The notes under the pieces were generated by a model. That model saw nothing but the letters and a program-made list of their open reading frames with translations, ran no database searches and was not told the origin of the DNA. 64,000 nt of DNA from Acidimicrobiales bacterium (GTDB lineage Bacteria > Actinomycetota > Acidimicrobiia > Acidimicrobiales > SZUA-35). The translations under genes were made by a program, and so were the position numbers. Shown here piece by piece: positions 1 to 7,164 of this stretch (its first letter is position 1; every line of letters begins with the position of its first letter). The stretch is taken from the NCBI GenBank assembly GCA_028285495.1, contig JANQPB010000022.1, positions 127,969 through 191,968 of the forward strand. Reading direction: 5' to 3'.

Positions 1-1
1 G

Positions 2-724
2 CTGGCTCCGGGCCAGGACGGCGGGCGGGCGCTGACGCTGACCCGAGGCGACGGCAGCGTGACGGAGACCGTGGCGACGGAGGCGGTGATCGTCGCCGTC
101 GGCCGCCGGCCGAACACCGACGAGCTCGGCCTGGAGGTGGTCGGTGTCGAGGTCGACGACGACGGCCTGATCCCGGTCGACGCCGCACGGCGGGCCACCC
201 GCACGGTCCTGGCCATCGGCGATGTCACGGCCGGGCCGGCCCTGGCCCACAAGGCGACCGCCGAGGCCGAGGTGGCGGCCAGGACCGTGGCCGGGCTGCC
301 CGCCGCCTTCGATCCGGCGGCGATCCCGGCCGTCGTCTTCGCCGATCCCGAGCTGGCCACGGTCGGCCTGACCCGGGCCGAGGCCGAGGCCGACGGCCTC
401 GACGTCACCGGCTTCGTGTTCCCGATCTCGGCCTCGTCCCGGGCCCGGACGCTCGACGCCGAGGCCGGACACGTCGAGCTGGTGGCCGACGCCGCCGGCA
501 CGGTGCTCGGTGCCCACCTGGCCGGGCCCGGTGTCTCCGAGCTCGTCGGCGAGGCGGCGCTGGCGATCGAGATGGCGGCCACCGTCGAGGAGGTGGCGGC
601 CACCATCCACCCCCACCCGACGATGTCCGAGGGGCTGCTCGAGGCGGCGCACGGTGCGTTGGGGCTGCCGTTGCACGTCTCCGGCCGACCGAGGAGCTCG
701 CCGAGTGGTGGATCCTCCGGGTGA
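2..724 (+). CDS. Dihydrolipoyl dehydrogenase-type flavoprotein disulfide reductase, C-terminal part (5' end outside window)
   Basis: The reading frame is already open at the left edge, so the FAD-binding N-terminus and redox-active CxxxxC lie outside the window. What remains is the end of the NAD-binding domain, the second FAD contact (GRRPNTDELGLE, then AIGDVTAGPALAHKA), and a dimerisation domain ending in the catalytic His-Glu motif (HPHPTMSE). That motif is typical of dihydrolipoyl dehydrogenase, the E3 component that reoxidises lipoamide with NAD+ in 2-oxoacid dehydrogenase complexes. Mercuric or mycothione reductases share the fold, but the HPHPT..E motif fits LpdA best. The stop is TGA. 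Confidence 0.85.
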   Translation: MAPGQDGGRALTLTRGDGSVTETVATEAVIVAVGRRPNTDELGLEVVGVEVDDDGLIPVDAARRATRTVLAIGDVTAGPALAHKATAEAEVAARTVAGLPAAFDPAAIPAVVFADPELATVGLTRAEAEADGLDVTGFVFPISASSRARTLDAEAGHVELVADAAGTVLGAHLAGPGVSELVGEAALAIEMAATVEEVAATIHPHPTMSEGLLEAAHGALGLPLHVSGRPRSSPSGGSSG

Positions 725-866
725 GCGGCGGTCGCCGCCCGATCACCCGGGGGTCCTTGCCCCACCAGGGGGCCACTCGGTACGCTCCGATGGCAAGAAA
801 AGACAAGCAACCCTCTAGGTGCCTCGACGGGCGAACGCGTGTTGGCAGTGGGAAGGACGGCCTCCA

Positions 867-1136
867 ATGGCTTGGGTTATCGGAATCATCGGCTCGATCA
901 TCGCCGGTGGCATCATCGGCTTCATTGCCCGGGCGCTCGTGCCCGGCCGCCAGAACCTCTCGATCCCGATGACCGTCGGTCTCGGCATCGTCGGCATGCT
1001 GCTCGGCCAGATCGTCGGCCGGGTCATCACCCCGGACAACGAGGGCGTCCCCTGGATCGCCGGCGTCCTCTGTGCGGTCGTCGTGCTCTTCGCCCTGGTG
1101 CGGACCGGCAACCTCTCCCGCTTCACCGACTCCTGA
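867..1136 (+). CDS. GlsB/YeaQ/YmgE family small membrane protein
   Basis: An 89-residue protein with three hydrophobic segments, opening MAWVIGIIGSIIAGGIIGFI, then a short loop and two more helices. This is the pattern of transglycosylase-associated (GlsB/YeaQ) stress proteins, whose biochemical role is unsettled. The ATG at 867 is chosen because GGAAGGA lies about nine bases upstream. An upstream in-frame start at 819 would add 16 residues of non-membrane sequence unlike the family. The gene stands alone between lpd and the converging RidA gene. Confidence 0.8.
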   Translation: MAWVIGIIGSIIAGGIIGFIARALVPGRQNLSIPMTVGLGIVGMLLGQIVGRVITPDNEGVPWIAGVLCAVVVLFALVRTGNLSRFTDS

Positions 1137-1157
1137 CGCAGGCCCGCAGGGCCGGCG

Positions 1158-1544
1158 TCAACCGTCGGCGATGACGGTGGCGTCGATCTCCACCAACTGA
1201 CCGCCGAAGCCCAACAGGTGGGCCCCCAGGAGCGTCGCCGGCGGCACCGAGCCGCCGAACCAGTCGCGCACGGCGGCCCAGGCGTCGAGCAGGTTCTGGT
1301 GCGGTCCGACGACGTGCACGGTCACGCGGCGGACGTCGTCGACGGCGAACCCGTTGACGTCGAGCACCGTCCGGAGGTTCTCCAGGCAGGCGATGGCCTG
1401 CCCGACCGGGTCGTCGGCGCCGACCAGCTCGCCGTCGCCGTCGAGCGGGACCTGGCCGGCGACGAACAGCTGGTCGCCGACCCGCTCGGCGTAGCGATAC
1501 CCCGGGGTCTGGACCAGCCCGGCGTCGAGCTCCGCCTCGTTCAT
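1158..1544 (-). CDS. RidA/YjgF/Rid family protein
   Basis: A 128-residue Rid-family protein (VGDQLFVAGQVPLDGDGELV; VRRVTVHVV; GQLVEIDATVI). RidA proteins hydrolyse reactive enamines/imines released by PLP enzymes; the conserved Arg in VRRVTVHV and the late Glu in LVEIDA match the family pattern. The ATG at 1544 follows GGAGG about ten bases upstream. An ATG at 1577 would add 11 residues (a GTG at 1547 is also possible). It is the last gene of a minus-strand GNAT-phosphotransferase-RidA run with gaps of only 42-47 bases, so co-transcription is likely. Confidence 0.85.
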   Translation of the reverse strand: MNEAELDAGLVQTPGYRYAERVGDQLFVAGQVPLDGDGELVGADDPVGQAIACLENLRTVLDVNGFAVDDVRRVTVHVVGPHQNLLDAWAAVRDWFGGSVPPATLLGAHLLGFGGQLVEIDATVIADG

Positions 1545-1586
1545 CACCGGGTCGCCTCCGTCGCTGCCTGGACTCATGGCGGCAGC

Positions 1587-2558
1587 CTACCGAGCGGGCC
1601 GTTCGGCCAGCAGCCGATCGAGGGCTCGGGCCATGATGTCGGCGAGGGGGTGCCGGCGGGGCCGGTAGTAGAGGATCGCCGCCACCGCGTGCTGCAGCTC
1701 GAAGGCCCGACCACGGAGCCAGGTCGCCTCGTCGACCTCGAGCGCCTCCCGGAAGACCCGCCGGCCTCGGGGCCCGAGCACCGACCAGGCCGGCGTGAGG
1801 TCCTGGGCCGGGTCGGCCAACCCGGCCGATCCCCAGTCGATGATCGCCCCGAGCCCGCCACCGCCATGCGGTCCCGGGCCGACGAGCAGGTTGCCGGGGA
1901 GCAGGTCGCCGTGGACCAGCACGGGCTCGACCGGCCCTGCGTCGGCGACCTCCAACGTCTCGTCTGCGGCCAGGCGGACGGCGACGACGTCGAGGTGCTG
2001 CGGGGCCGACCACCGCGGATCGTCGAGCCAGCGGTGCACGTCGTCGACGATGGGCCCGATCGGCCCGCCCCGCTGCCCGGGTGACCGGCCCGGCCCGCCG
2101 GCGGCGTCGATGGATCGCATGGCTCGCACCGCGCCGGCCAGGTCGAGGGCGAGGCCGTCGTCACCGTCGGTCTCGGCGGCCGCGATCCGGTCCCGGGCGG
2201 CCCAGGCGTCGTCGCCGTCGAGCCAGCCGAGCACCAGCCAGGGGTGGGGGAAGTCGGGTCCTGGCTCGCCGGCGTGCACGATCTCGGGGGTCGGCACCGG
2301 CAGCGGGCCGTCGCCGGCGACCAGCCCGAGCGCCCACCGCTCCCGCTCGATGGCGGCGGCTGCACCCGCCATCCGGGGGAGGCGGACGACGAGATCGCCG
2401 TCGCCGGGGTCGCCGACCCGCCACATGGCGTTGTCGGTCCCCGACGAGCGGATCGGCGTGAGCGGCCGGTCGGCCGACGCCGGCAGGTGCCGGCGCAGCA
2501 GGGCCCGGACCACGGTCTCCCCGGTCTCGGTCTCGCGATCGTGGATGGGCTCGACCAT
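1587..2558 (-). CDS. APH-family phosphotransferase
   Basis: A 323-residue protein of the aminoglycoside phosphotransferase/choline kinase-like fold. The Brenner-type catalytic motif VHGDLLPGNLL and the metal-binding IIDWGSAGLADPAQDL are both intact, with WRVGDPGDGDLVVRLPR as the nucleotide-binding start. Members phosphorylate aminoglycosides, macrolides or small metabolites; the substrate cannot be read from sequence, and chromosomal copies in environmental actinobacteria are often not resistance genes. The ATG at 2558 gives a family-typical N-terminus; the frame is open further upstream but that extension overlaps the GNAT gene. Confidence 0.85.
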   Translation of the reverse strand: MVEPIHDRETETGETVVRALLRRHLPASADRPLTPIRSSGTDNAMWRVGDPGDGDLVVRLPRMAGAAAAIERERWALGLVAGDGPLPVPTPEIVHAGEPGPDFPHPWLVLGWLDGDDAWAARDRIAAAETDGDDGLALDLAGAVRAMRSIDAAGGPGRSPGQRGGPIGPIVDDVHRWLDDPRWSAPQHLDVVAVRLAADETLEVADAGPVEPVLVHGDLLPGNLLVGPGPHGGGGLGAIIDWGSAGLADPAQDLTPAWSVLGPRGRRVFREALEVDEATWLRGRAFELQHAVAAILYYRPRRHPLADIMARALDRLLAERPAR

Positions 2559-2605
2559 CGACCGAGTCTCGCCGAACGGCGGGCCGTTGGTCGTGGAATT
2601 CCCGC

Positions 2606-3124
2606 TCACGCAGCGAGGGCCGGCGCCGGCTGGATGGCACCGACCGGGCGCTCGCCCTCGAGGGTGCCCGAGTCGAGCACGAGGGTGAACCCGAGCGACC
2701 GGAAGAGCTGGGCCGCCGGACGGTTGGCCGGGTGCACGTAGATCTCGAAGCGCTCGATGTGGCGGTCGACGGCGAGCACGTCGAGGGCGGCGACCAGCCT
2801 GCGGGCCAGTCCACGTCCCCGGTGGGCCTCGGCCACCGACACGGCCACCTCGGCCACCGTCGGGCGACGGGTGCTCCGGATGAAGCGGGCGACGCCGGCG
2901 CAGGTCCCGTCGGCGAAGGCACCGACGGCGACGTGGTCGATGCCGTCCATCCCGGTCAGCAGCTCCATGACGGCCCTCGGGTAGGCCGGCATCGGTCGGA
3001 AGAACCGGTAGTAGCGATCCTGGTCGGACAGGCCCGTGAACAGGCCCTCGATGTGCTCGCCGTCGGCCTCGCCGAGCTGGCGGACCTCGATGGGGTCGAG
3101 TTGCAGCACGTTCATGGGGATCAT
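2606..3124 (-). CDS. GNAT family N-acetyltransferase
   Basis: A 172-residue GNAT protein. The acetyl-CoA pyrophosphate-binding loop reads AEAHRGRGLARRLVAAL (the Q/RxxGxG/A motif), preceded by the beta-4 strand VAEVAVSV and followed by FEIYVHPANRPAAQLFRSLGF, the usual beta-5/alpha-4 region. The N-terminal RYYRFFRPMP resembles the GNAT modules found in acyl-CoA synthetase/Pat-type proteins, but no such domain is fused here. The substrate is unknown. It is the first gene of the minus-strand run that continues into the APH-type kinase. Confidence 0.85.
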   Translation of the reverse strand: MIPMNVLQLDPIEVRQLGEADGEHIEGLFTGLSDQDRYYRFFRPMPAYPRAVMELLTGMDGIDHVAVGAFADGTCAGVARFIRSTRRPTVAEVAVSVAEAHRGRGLARRLVAALDVLAVDRHIERFEIYVHPANRPAAQLFRSLGFTLVLDSGTLEGERPVGAIQPAPALAA

Positions 3125-3247
3125 GCTGAGCCACCGGGCCCGATCGGGCTTGGAGGGACCCTGGAGAAGTCCTGGAGCCGGTCTGGTGACCGACGGCGCC
3201 GTTCCGACCCGGATCGGGCCGAGACCGGGACGCGATCGGGATGGGAT

Positions 3248-3757
3248 TCAGGACGCGATCAGGTCCTCGACGTCGCCGAGCAGGTTGCCGTAGCCGGCCC
3301 GGCGGACGGTGCCGTCGTCGTCGATGAACACGTACGTGCGCTGCTGGGTGACGCCGAATCGCTCCCAGATGACGCCCTCGCCGTCGGGGATGTGGGGGAA
3401 CGCGCCGGCACCGGTGTCGGACACGAACCGGACCATCGACTCGGGCTCGGCCAGGCCAGGCACGCCGACGAAGCGGACCTGGTCGCCGAAGCGCCGCTGC
3501 ATCTCCACGACCGTGGAGGCCTCACGGCGTCAGAACGGTCACCACGGGGCCCAGAACCACAGGACCACGTCCTGGCCTTCGAGGTCGCCGAGGTCGATCG
3601 AGGTCCCCTCGATGGTCTCGAACGTGCCGGACAGCGCCGAGTCGCCCTCGGCGGCGATCGACCCGGCCGGCGAGCTCGTCTGGCTCGACGACGACCCGCA
3701 GGCGGCGGCCACCAGGGCGAGCCCAAGCAGCGCGGCGAGCGGTCGTGTCCTCGGCAC
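3248..3757 (-). CDS. Thioredoxin-fold (TlpA/DsbE-like) lipoprotein with two in-frame TGA codons at the CxxC active site; probable UxxU selenoprotein
   Basis: Read through two TGA codons (3541-3539 and 3532-3530), one frame encodes a 169-residue lipoprotein. A basic/hydrophobic signal ends in LALVAAAC (Cys20), followed by a Ser-rich linker and a thioredoxin domain. The active site reads WFWAPWUPFURREA, with U = TGA exactly where WCPFC is expected (residues 73 and 76); family sequence continues to FIDDDGTVRRAGYGNLLGDVEDLI. TGA is a normal stop for neighbours and TGC codes Cys elsewhere, so context-dependent Sec insertion is the best reading. A GGUC-loop hairpin follows 17 bases after the second TGA. 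The GTG at 3757 gives the best signal peptide; a GTG at 3820 adds 21 residues. The expected cis-Pro before TYVFID is Arg (QQRTYVF). Predicted role: extracytoplasmic thiol/selenol oxidoreductase. Conventional gene finding would split it into two hypothetical ORFs. Confidence 0.88.
3503..3518 (-). promoter_or_regulatory. Putative bacterial SECIS hairpin for the UxxU protein
   Basis: In the mRNA, 17 nt after the second UGA (26 nt after the first), a perfect 6-bp stem closes a 4-nt loop: CUCCAC-GGUC-GUGGAG. From memory, the SelB-binding apical loop of E. coli fdhF is also GGUC, 18 nt after its UGA. bSECIS models ask for a G early in the loop and roughly 16-37 nt from UGA to loop; both UGAs satisfy this. 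The hairpin lies inside the coding region, as bacterial SECIS elements do. Whether one element serves both UGAs is inference. Confidence 0.72.
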
Positions 3758-3882
3758 GGATCGGTGAACCGACCATGCAGGGCCGGCATTCCCCGTGATC
3801 CGGACGGTTCCGTCGACCACACCGACCGGGCGTTCGACGGTCGGCGCCGGCTGGTGGACACTGGTGCCATGCGCTCGGGCGG

Positions 3883-4737
3883 GTGTGGCGATCGGATCGC
3901 GGTGCGAGCGCCCTGATGGGGGCGCTCTTCGGTTCGCTCGGCGCGCTCAGCATCGGCCTGTCCGACCTGTTCGGGCGGCGGGTCGTGCTGGCCAGCTCGG
4001 CCCTGACCGCCGCCGTGGCCATGCAGCTCGTCGCCCTCGTGACGTCGCTGGCGGCCACCGTGCTCGACCCCGGCCGACCGTCGGCGAACGACCTGACCCT
4101 CGGCGCCGTCTCGGGCATCGGGCTCGGCGTTGGCCTGTCGTTCTACTACGGCGGGCTGCGACGGTCGTCTGCGGCGGTCGTGGCCCCGCTGGTGGCGACG
4201 CTGGCCGCCGTCATCCCCTTTGCGCTGACGGCCGTCACGGGGTCGCCGCCGTCGGCCCCGGCCTGGGTCGGGGCGGCGGTCGCCGTCGCCGGGCTCGGCC
4301 TCATCACGGCCGGCGGGGCGGCCAGCGGCGTCCGTGCGGGGCTGTTCTGGGGCACCATCTCGGGGCTCGGCTACGGCATCGGCACCGCGGTGCTGACCGA
4401 GGTGTCGGCGGCGTCCGGCCAGTGGCCGGCGGTGTCGCAGCGGGCGGCGGCCTTCGTGCTGCTGACCGCCGTGGCGAGCAACCGGGGCCGGGCCATCGTG
4501 CCACCGGCCGGGTATCGGGTGGCGGCGCTGCTCGCCGGGGCGCTCGCCGGCCTGACCACGATCTTCATCATCCTCGGGGTGGCCAGCGATCCCCGGGCCA
4601 CGGTCGTCACGGTCTCGATGTTCCCTGCGGCCTCGGTCGCGGTCGGCTGGCTCGTGTTCCGCGACGCGGTGTCCCGGCTGCAGGTCGTCGGCCTCGTCGC
4701 CGTGCTGGCCGGCGTCGCCGCCGTGGTCGCCGGTTGA
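3883..4737 (+). CDS. EamA/DMT-superfamily transporter
   Basis: About 284 residues composed almost entirely of ten hydrophobic helices in two five-helix repeats, the EamA (drug/metabolite transporter) layout. Loops are short and rich in Gly/Ala (FYYGGLRRSSAAVVAPLVATLAAVIPF in repeat 1; ILGVASDPRATVVTVSMFP in repeat 2 matches the usual position of the conserved Arg/Pro loop). The substrate is unknown. The start is a GTG at 3883; an ATG at 3916 is an equally good choice and begins directly at the first helix. It is transcribed divergently from the UxxU thioredoxin-like gene, sharing the intergenic region. Confidence 0.8.
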   Translation: MWRSDRGASALMGALFGSLGALSIGLSDLFGRRVVLASSALTAAVAMQLVALVTSLAATVLDPGRPSANDLTLGAVSGIGLGVGLSFYYGGLRRSSAAVVAPLVATLAAVIPFALTAVTGSPPSAPAWVGAAVAVAGLGLITAGGAASGVRAGLFWGTISGLGYGIGTAVLTEVSAASGQWPAVSQRAAAFVLLTAVASNRGRAIVPPAGYRVAALLAGALAGLTTIFIILGVASDPRATVVTVSMFPAASVAVGWLVFRDAVSRLQVVGLVAVLAGVAAVVAG

Positions 4738-4855
4738 GCGGCCGCAACGGCGATCCGGCCACGACCCGACCCCGGTCGAGCGGCGGTCCGGCCGCCGTCT
4801 TGCCGTCACCCCGGCCGCGGCCTAGACACGGAACCGTTGCCAGGAGGTTGAGCAG

Positions 4856-6517
4856 GTGCAGCACCAACGACCCGTGATCATCGCGGGGGCCGGTCCGGTC
4901 GGTCTCGGCGCCGCCATCGAACTGGCCCGGTTCGGGATCCGCTCGATCGTGCTCGAGCGTCGACCGACGACGTCGTGGCACCCGAAGACCCGCAACGTCA
5001 ACACCAGGACGATGGAGATCGTCCGGGGATGGGGGCCGGCCGTCTACCGGCGGGTGCGGTCGATCGACGCCCCGCCTGGCTGGAAGAGCCCGATCCGGTT
5101 CCTCGACACGGCGACCGGCACCGAGTTCGGCCACATCGACTCACACGGCTTCCTCGGTCCCGGGCCCGACGTCTCCCCGGCCGAGCCGGTGATGTCGTCC
5201 CAGGACCTGGTCGAGGAGATCCTCGTCGACGCGGCCAGGGCGTCGGGGCTGGTCGACCTCCGGTTCTCGACCGAGGTCGTCCGGCTCGTGCGGGGCGGCG
5301 GCCCAGACGACGTCGATGCGGCCGTCGAGGTCGAGGTCGACGGTCGGACCGAGACGATCGAGGGTCCGGCACTGCTGGCCGCCGACGGGGCCGCAAGCTT
5401 CGTCCGCCAGGCCGTCGGCGTCGACCTCGAGGGTCGCCGCGAGCTCGCCAACTTCGTCAATGCCTACTTCCTGGCCGACATCGAACCGCTGGTCGACGAT
5501 CGACGGGGCGTGCTGTTCTTCGTGTCGACCGATGGCGCCGACGGGGTGCTGCAACCGCTCGACGCATCGGGTCGGTGGCTGTGCCAGATCAACGCCACCC
5601 CGGACGCGTCGAACCGGGAGTCGTTCGACGACGGAACGGTGCGAGCGTGGGTGCGGTCGGCGGTCGGGGTCGACGACCTCGACGTCGAGGTCGTGTCGGT
5701 CGGCTTCTGGCAGCTCAACGCCACGGTGGCCGAGCGGTTCGTCACCGGCCGCACGATCCTGGTCGGCGACGCCGCCCACCAGTTCCCGCCGACCGGCGGG
5801 CTCGGCGTGAACACCGGTCTTCAGGGCATGCACAACGTCGTCTGGAAGCTGGCCTGGCACCTGCACCACGGGGCGCCGTGGTCGCTCGTCGAGACCTACG
5901 GGGCCGAGCGCCGCGAGCTGTCGCGGCGGATCACGGAGCAGTCGCTGCGCAACTCGGGCAACGTGGCTCGGATCCGCTCGGCCATGACCTCGGGCGAGGT
6001 CGACGAGCTCGACGCCGACGAGCTGATGCGAGCATCCCGCCGCTACGGCAACCACCTCGGTGTCGAGCTCGGCACGGTCTACGCCTCGTCGGCCGTCGTC
6101 CCGGACGGGACGGCGTCGCCGGGGGTCGACGACGACTACGCCGACTACGTCCCGAGCGCCACCCCGGGGGCCAGGGCGCCCCACGGGTGGCTCGGCGCCG
6201 ACGGCGAGGCCCTGTCGACCCTCGACCTGGTCGGGACCGGCCTGACCCTGTTGGCCGGTCCGGACGGCGCGCCGTGGATCGACGCCGCCCGTGCCGTCGC
6301 CGCAGACGGACCGATCCCGATCGACGCCTATCGCATCGGCGCCCCCGGCCTGACGGATCGGGGCGACCTGCCGGCCGCCTTCGCCGTCGGCACCGGTGGG
6401 GCGGTGATGCTGCGACCGGACGGACACGTGGCCTGGCGCCATCCCTCCGGCCCCGGCGGTGGCGACGATGGCGAGCGGGTCCTCCGGGAGGTGGTCGAGC
6501 GGCTCGTCGGCCGCTGA
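4856..6517 (+). CDS. FAD-dependent aromatic monooxygenase (PHBH/MhpA-type)
   Basis: 553 residues of the class A flavoprotein monooxygenase family. GAGPVGLGAAIELARFGI is the dinucleotide-binding GxGxxG; the DG-like region is ALLAADGAASFVRQAVGV, and GDAAHQFPPTGGLGVNTGLQG is the GD motif contacting the FAD ribityl chain. The last ~130 residues form a degenerate thioredoxin-like domain, as in MhpA and rifampicin monooxygenase. Such enzymes hydroxylate aromatic or polyketide substrates with NAD(P)H and O2; the substrate is not predictable. The GTG start at 4856 follows CAGGAGG. No aromatic-degradation genes are adjacent. Confidence 0.87.
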   Translation: MQHQRPVIIAGAGPVGLGAAIELARFGIRSIVLERRPTTSWHPKTRNVNTRTMEIVRGWGPAVYRRVRSIDAPPGWKSPIRFLDTATGTEFGHIDSHGFLGPGPDVSPAEPVMSSQDLVEEILVDAARASGLVDLRFSTEVVRLVRGGGPDDVDAAVEVEVDGRTETIEGPALLAADGAASFVRQAVGVDLEGRRELANFVNAYFLADIEPLVDDRRGVLFFVSTDGADGVLQPLDASGRWLCQINATPDASNRESFDDGTVRAWVRSAVGVDDLDVEVVSVGFWQLNATVAERFVTGRTILVGDAAHQFPPTGGLGVNTGLQGMHNVVWKLAWHLHHGAPWSLVETYGAERRELSRRITEQSLRNSGNVARIRSAMTSGEVDELDADELMRASRRYGNHLGVELGTVYASSAVVPDGTASPGVDDDYADYVPSATPGARAPHGWLGADGEALSTLDLVGTGLTLLAGPDGAPWIDAARAVAADGPIPIDAYRIGAPGLTDRGDLPAAFAVGTGGAVMLRPDGHVAWRHPSGPGGGDDGERVLREVVERLVGR

Positions 6518-6518
6518 C

Positions 6519-6534
6519 CGGCCGGACGGCCGGA
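6519..6534. terminator. Short inverted repeat between convergent genes
   Basis: CCGGCCG and CGGCCGG flank a two-base centre directly after the monooxygenase stop and just before the convergent antiporter-subunit stop. There is no T-tract, so it is only a possible bidirectional terminator. Confidence 0.3.
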
Positions 6535-6539
6535 CGGGC

Positions 6540-7025
6540 TCAGCCGGTGAGGAGCCGGCGGGCGGCCTCGATCAGGTCAGCCCGTGACGCGATGGCGACC
6601 CGATCGCCGGCGTCGAGCGGAGGATCGCGGTCTGGCTCGAGGACGTCGGGCGTGCGGTCGCGTATGACGCCGAGGATCAGCGCGTCGTCGGTCGTCGAGT
6701 GCAGGATGTCGGACGGGCGGCGGCCGATGCTCGGCGCCCCGTCCGGCACCGTGATCGTGTCGACCAGCACGGTGTCGGCGTCGATCGCCGGGTCGTCCCG
6801 CACATCGATCGAGAAGTGGGCCCCGAGCAGCAGCGCCCCGAGCATGGTCGCCTGCTCCCTGGTCAGCCCCATGGCGGGGACCTCGTCGCGGTCACCGTCG
6901 GCGAAGCCGATCGACCGGCCGCCGTCCGGGGTCGTGATCACCACGAGGCGCCTGGTCTCGTCGAGGTCCATCTCGTAGCGCTGGCCGATGCCGGGCAACC
7001 GTTGCTCGCGAATGCTGATCTGCAC
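6540..7025 (-). CDS. Cation:proton antiporter regulatory subunit with TrkA-C (RCK_C) domain
   Basis: 161 residues. The N-terminal half (LPGIGQRYEMDLDETRRLVVITTPDGGRSIGF) matches the KhtT-type N-domain; the C-terminal half (LHSTTDDALILGVIRDRTPDVLEPDRDPPLDAGDRVAIASRADLIE) is a TrkA-C ligand-binding domain. Proteins of this kind gate K+/H+ or Na+/H+ antiporters in response to nucleotides such as c-di-AMP or ATP. It lies 139 bases downstream of, and on the same strand as, a CPA-type antiporter that carries its own TrkA-C domain, so the two probably form one transport system. Confidence 0.8.
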   Translation of the reverse strand: MQISIREQRLPGIGQRYEMDLDETRRLVVITTPDGGRSIGFADGDRDEVPAMGLTREQATMLGALLLGAHFSIDVRDDPAIDADTVLVDTITVPDGAPSIGRRPSDILHSTTDDALILGVIRDRTPDVLEPDRDPPLDAGDRVAIASRADLIEAARRLLTG

Positions 7026-7164
7026 GTTTCAGGTCCTCTAGTCTCGGGTGCGACCCCGTCGGGGCCGCAGCGTAACGTGGTGCTCCGCACCCATGGTGAC
7101 CGAACGACGGCGGCGCCGGGGAGCCGGCCGGGCCGACGCTCTCGTCGGGGACGATCGCCGACGG

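Noticed and set aside
3530..3541. Genome-wide reassignment of TGA to Cys or Trp
   Set aside because: Many intact genes here end in TGA at the expected family length (lpd, EamA, leuB partners, leuC, mini-ORFs), and Cys is TGC in msrB, leuC and mscR.
3248..3820. Reading the thioredoxin-like gene as a pseudogene or as two separate small genes
   Set aside because: Both stops are TGA, both fall exactly on the active-site Cys codons, and there is no frameshift or other lesion. The second half would otherwise lack any start signal and begin in mid-domain.
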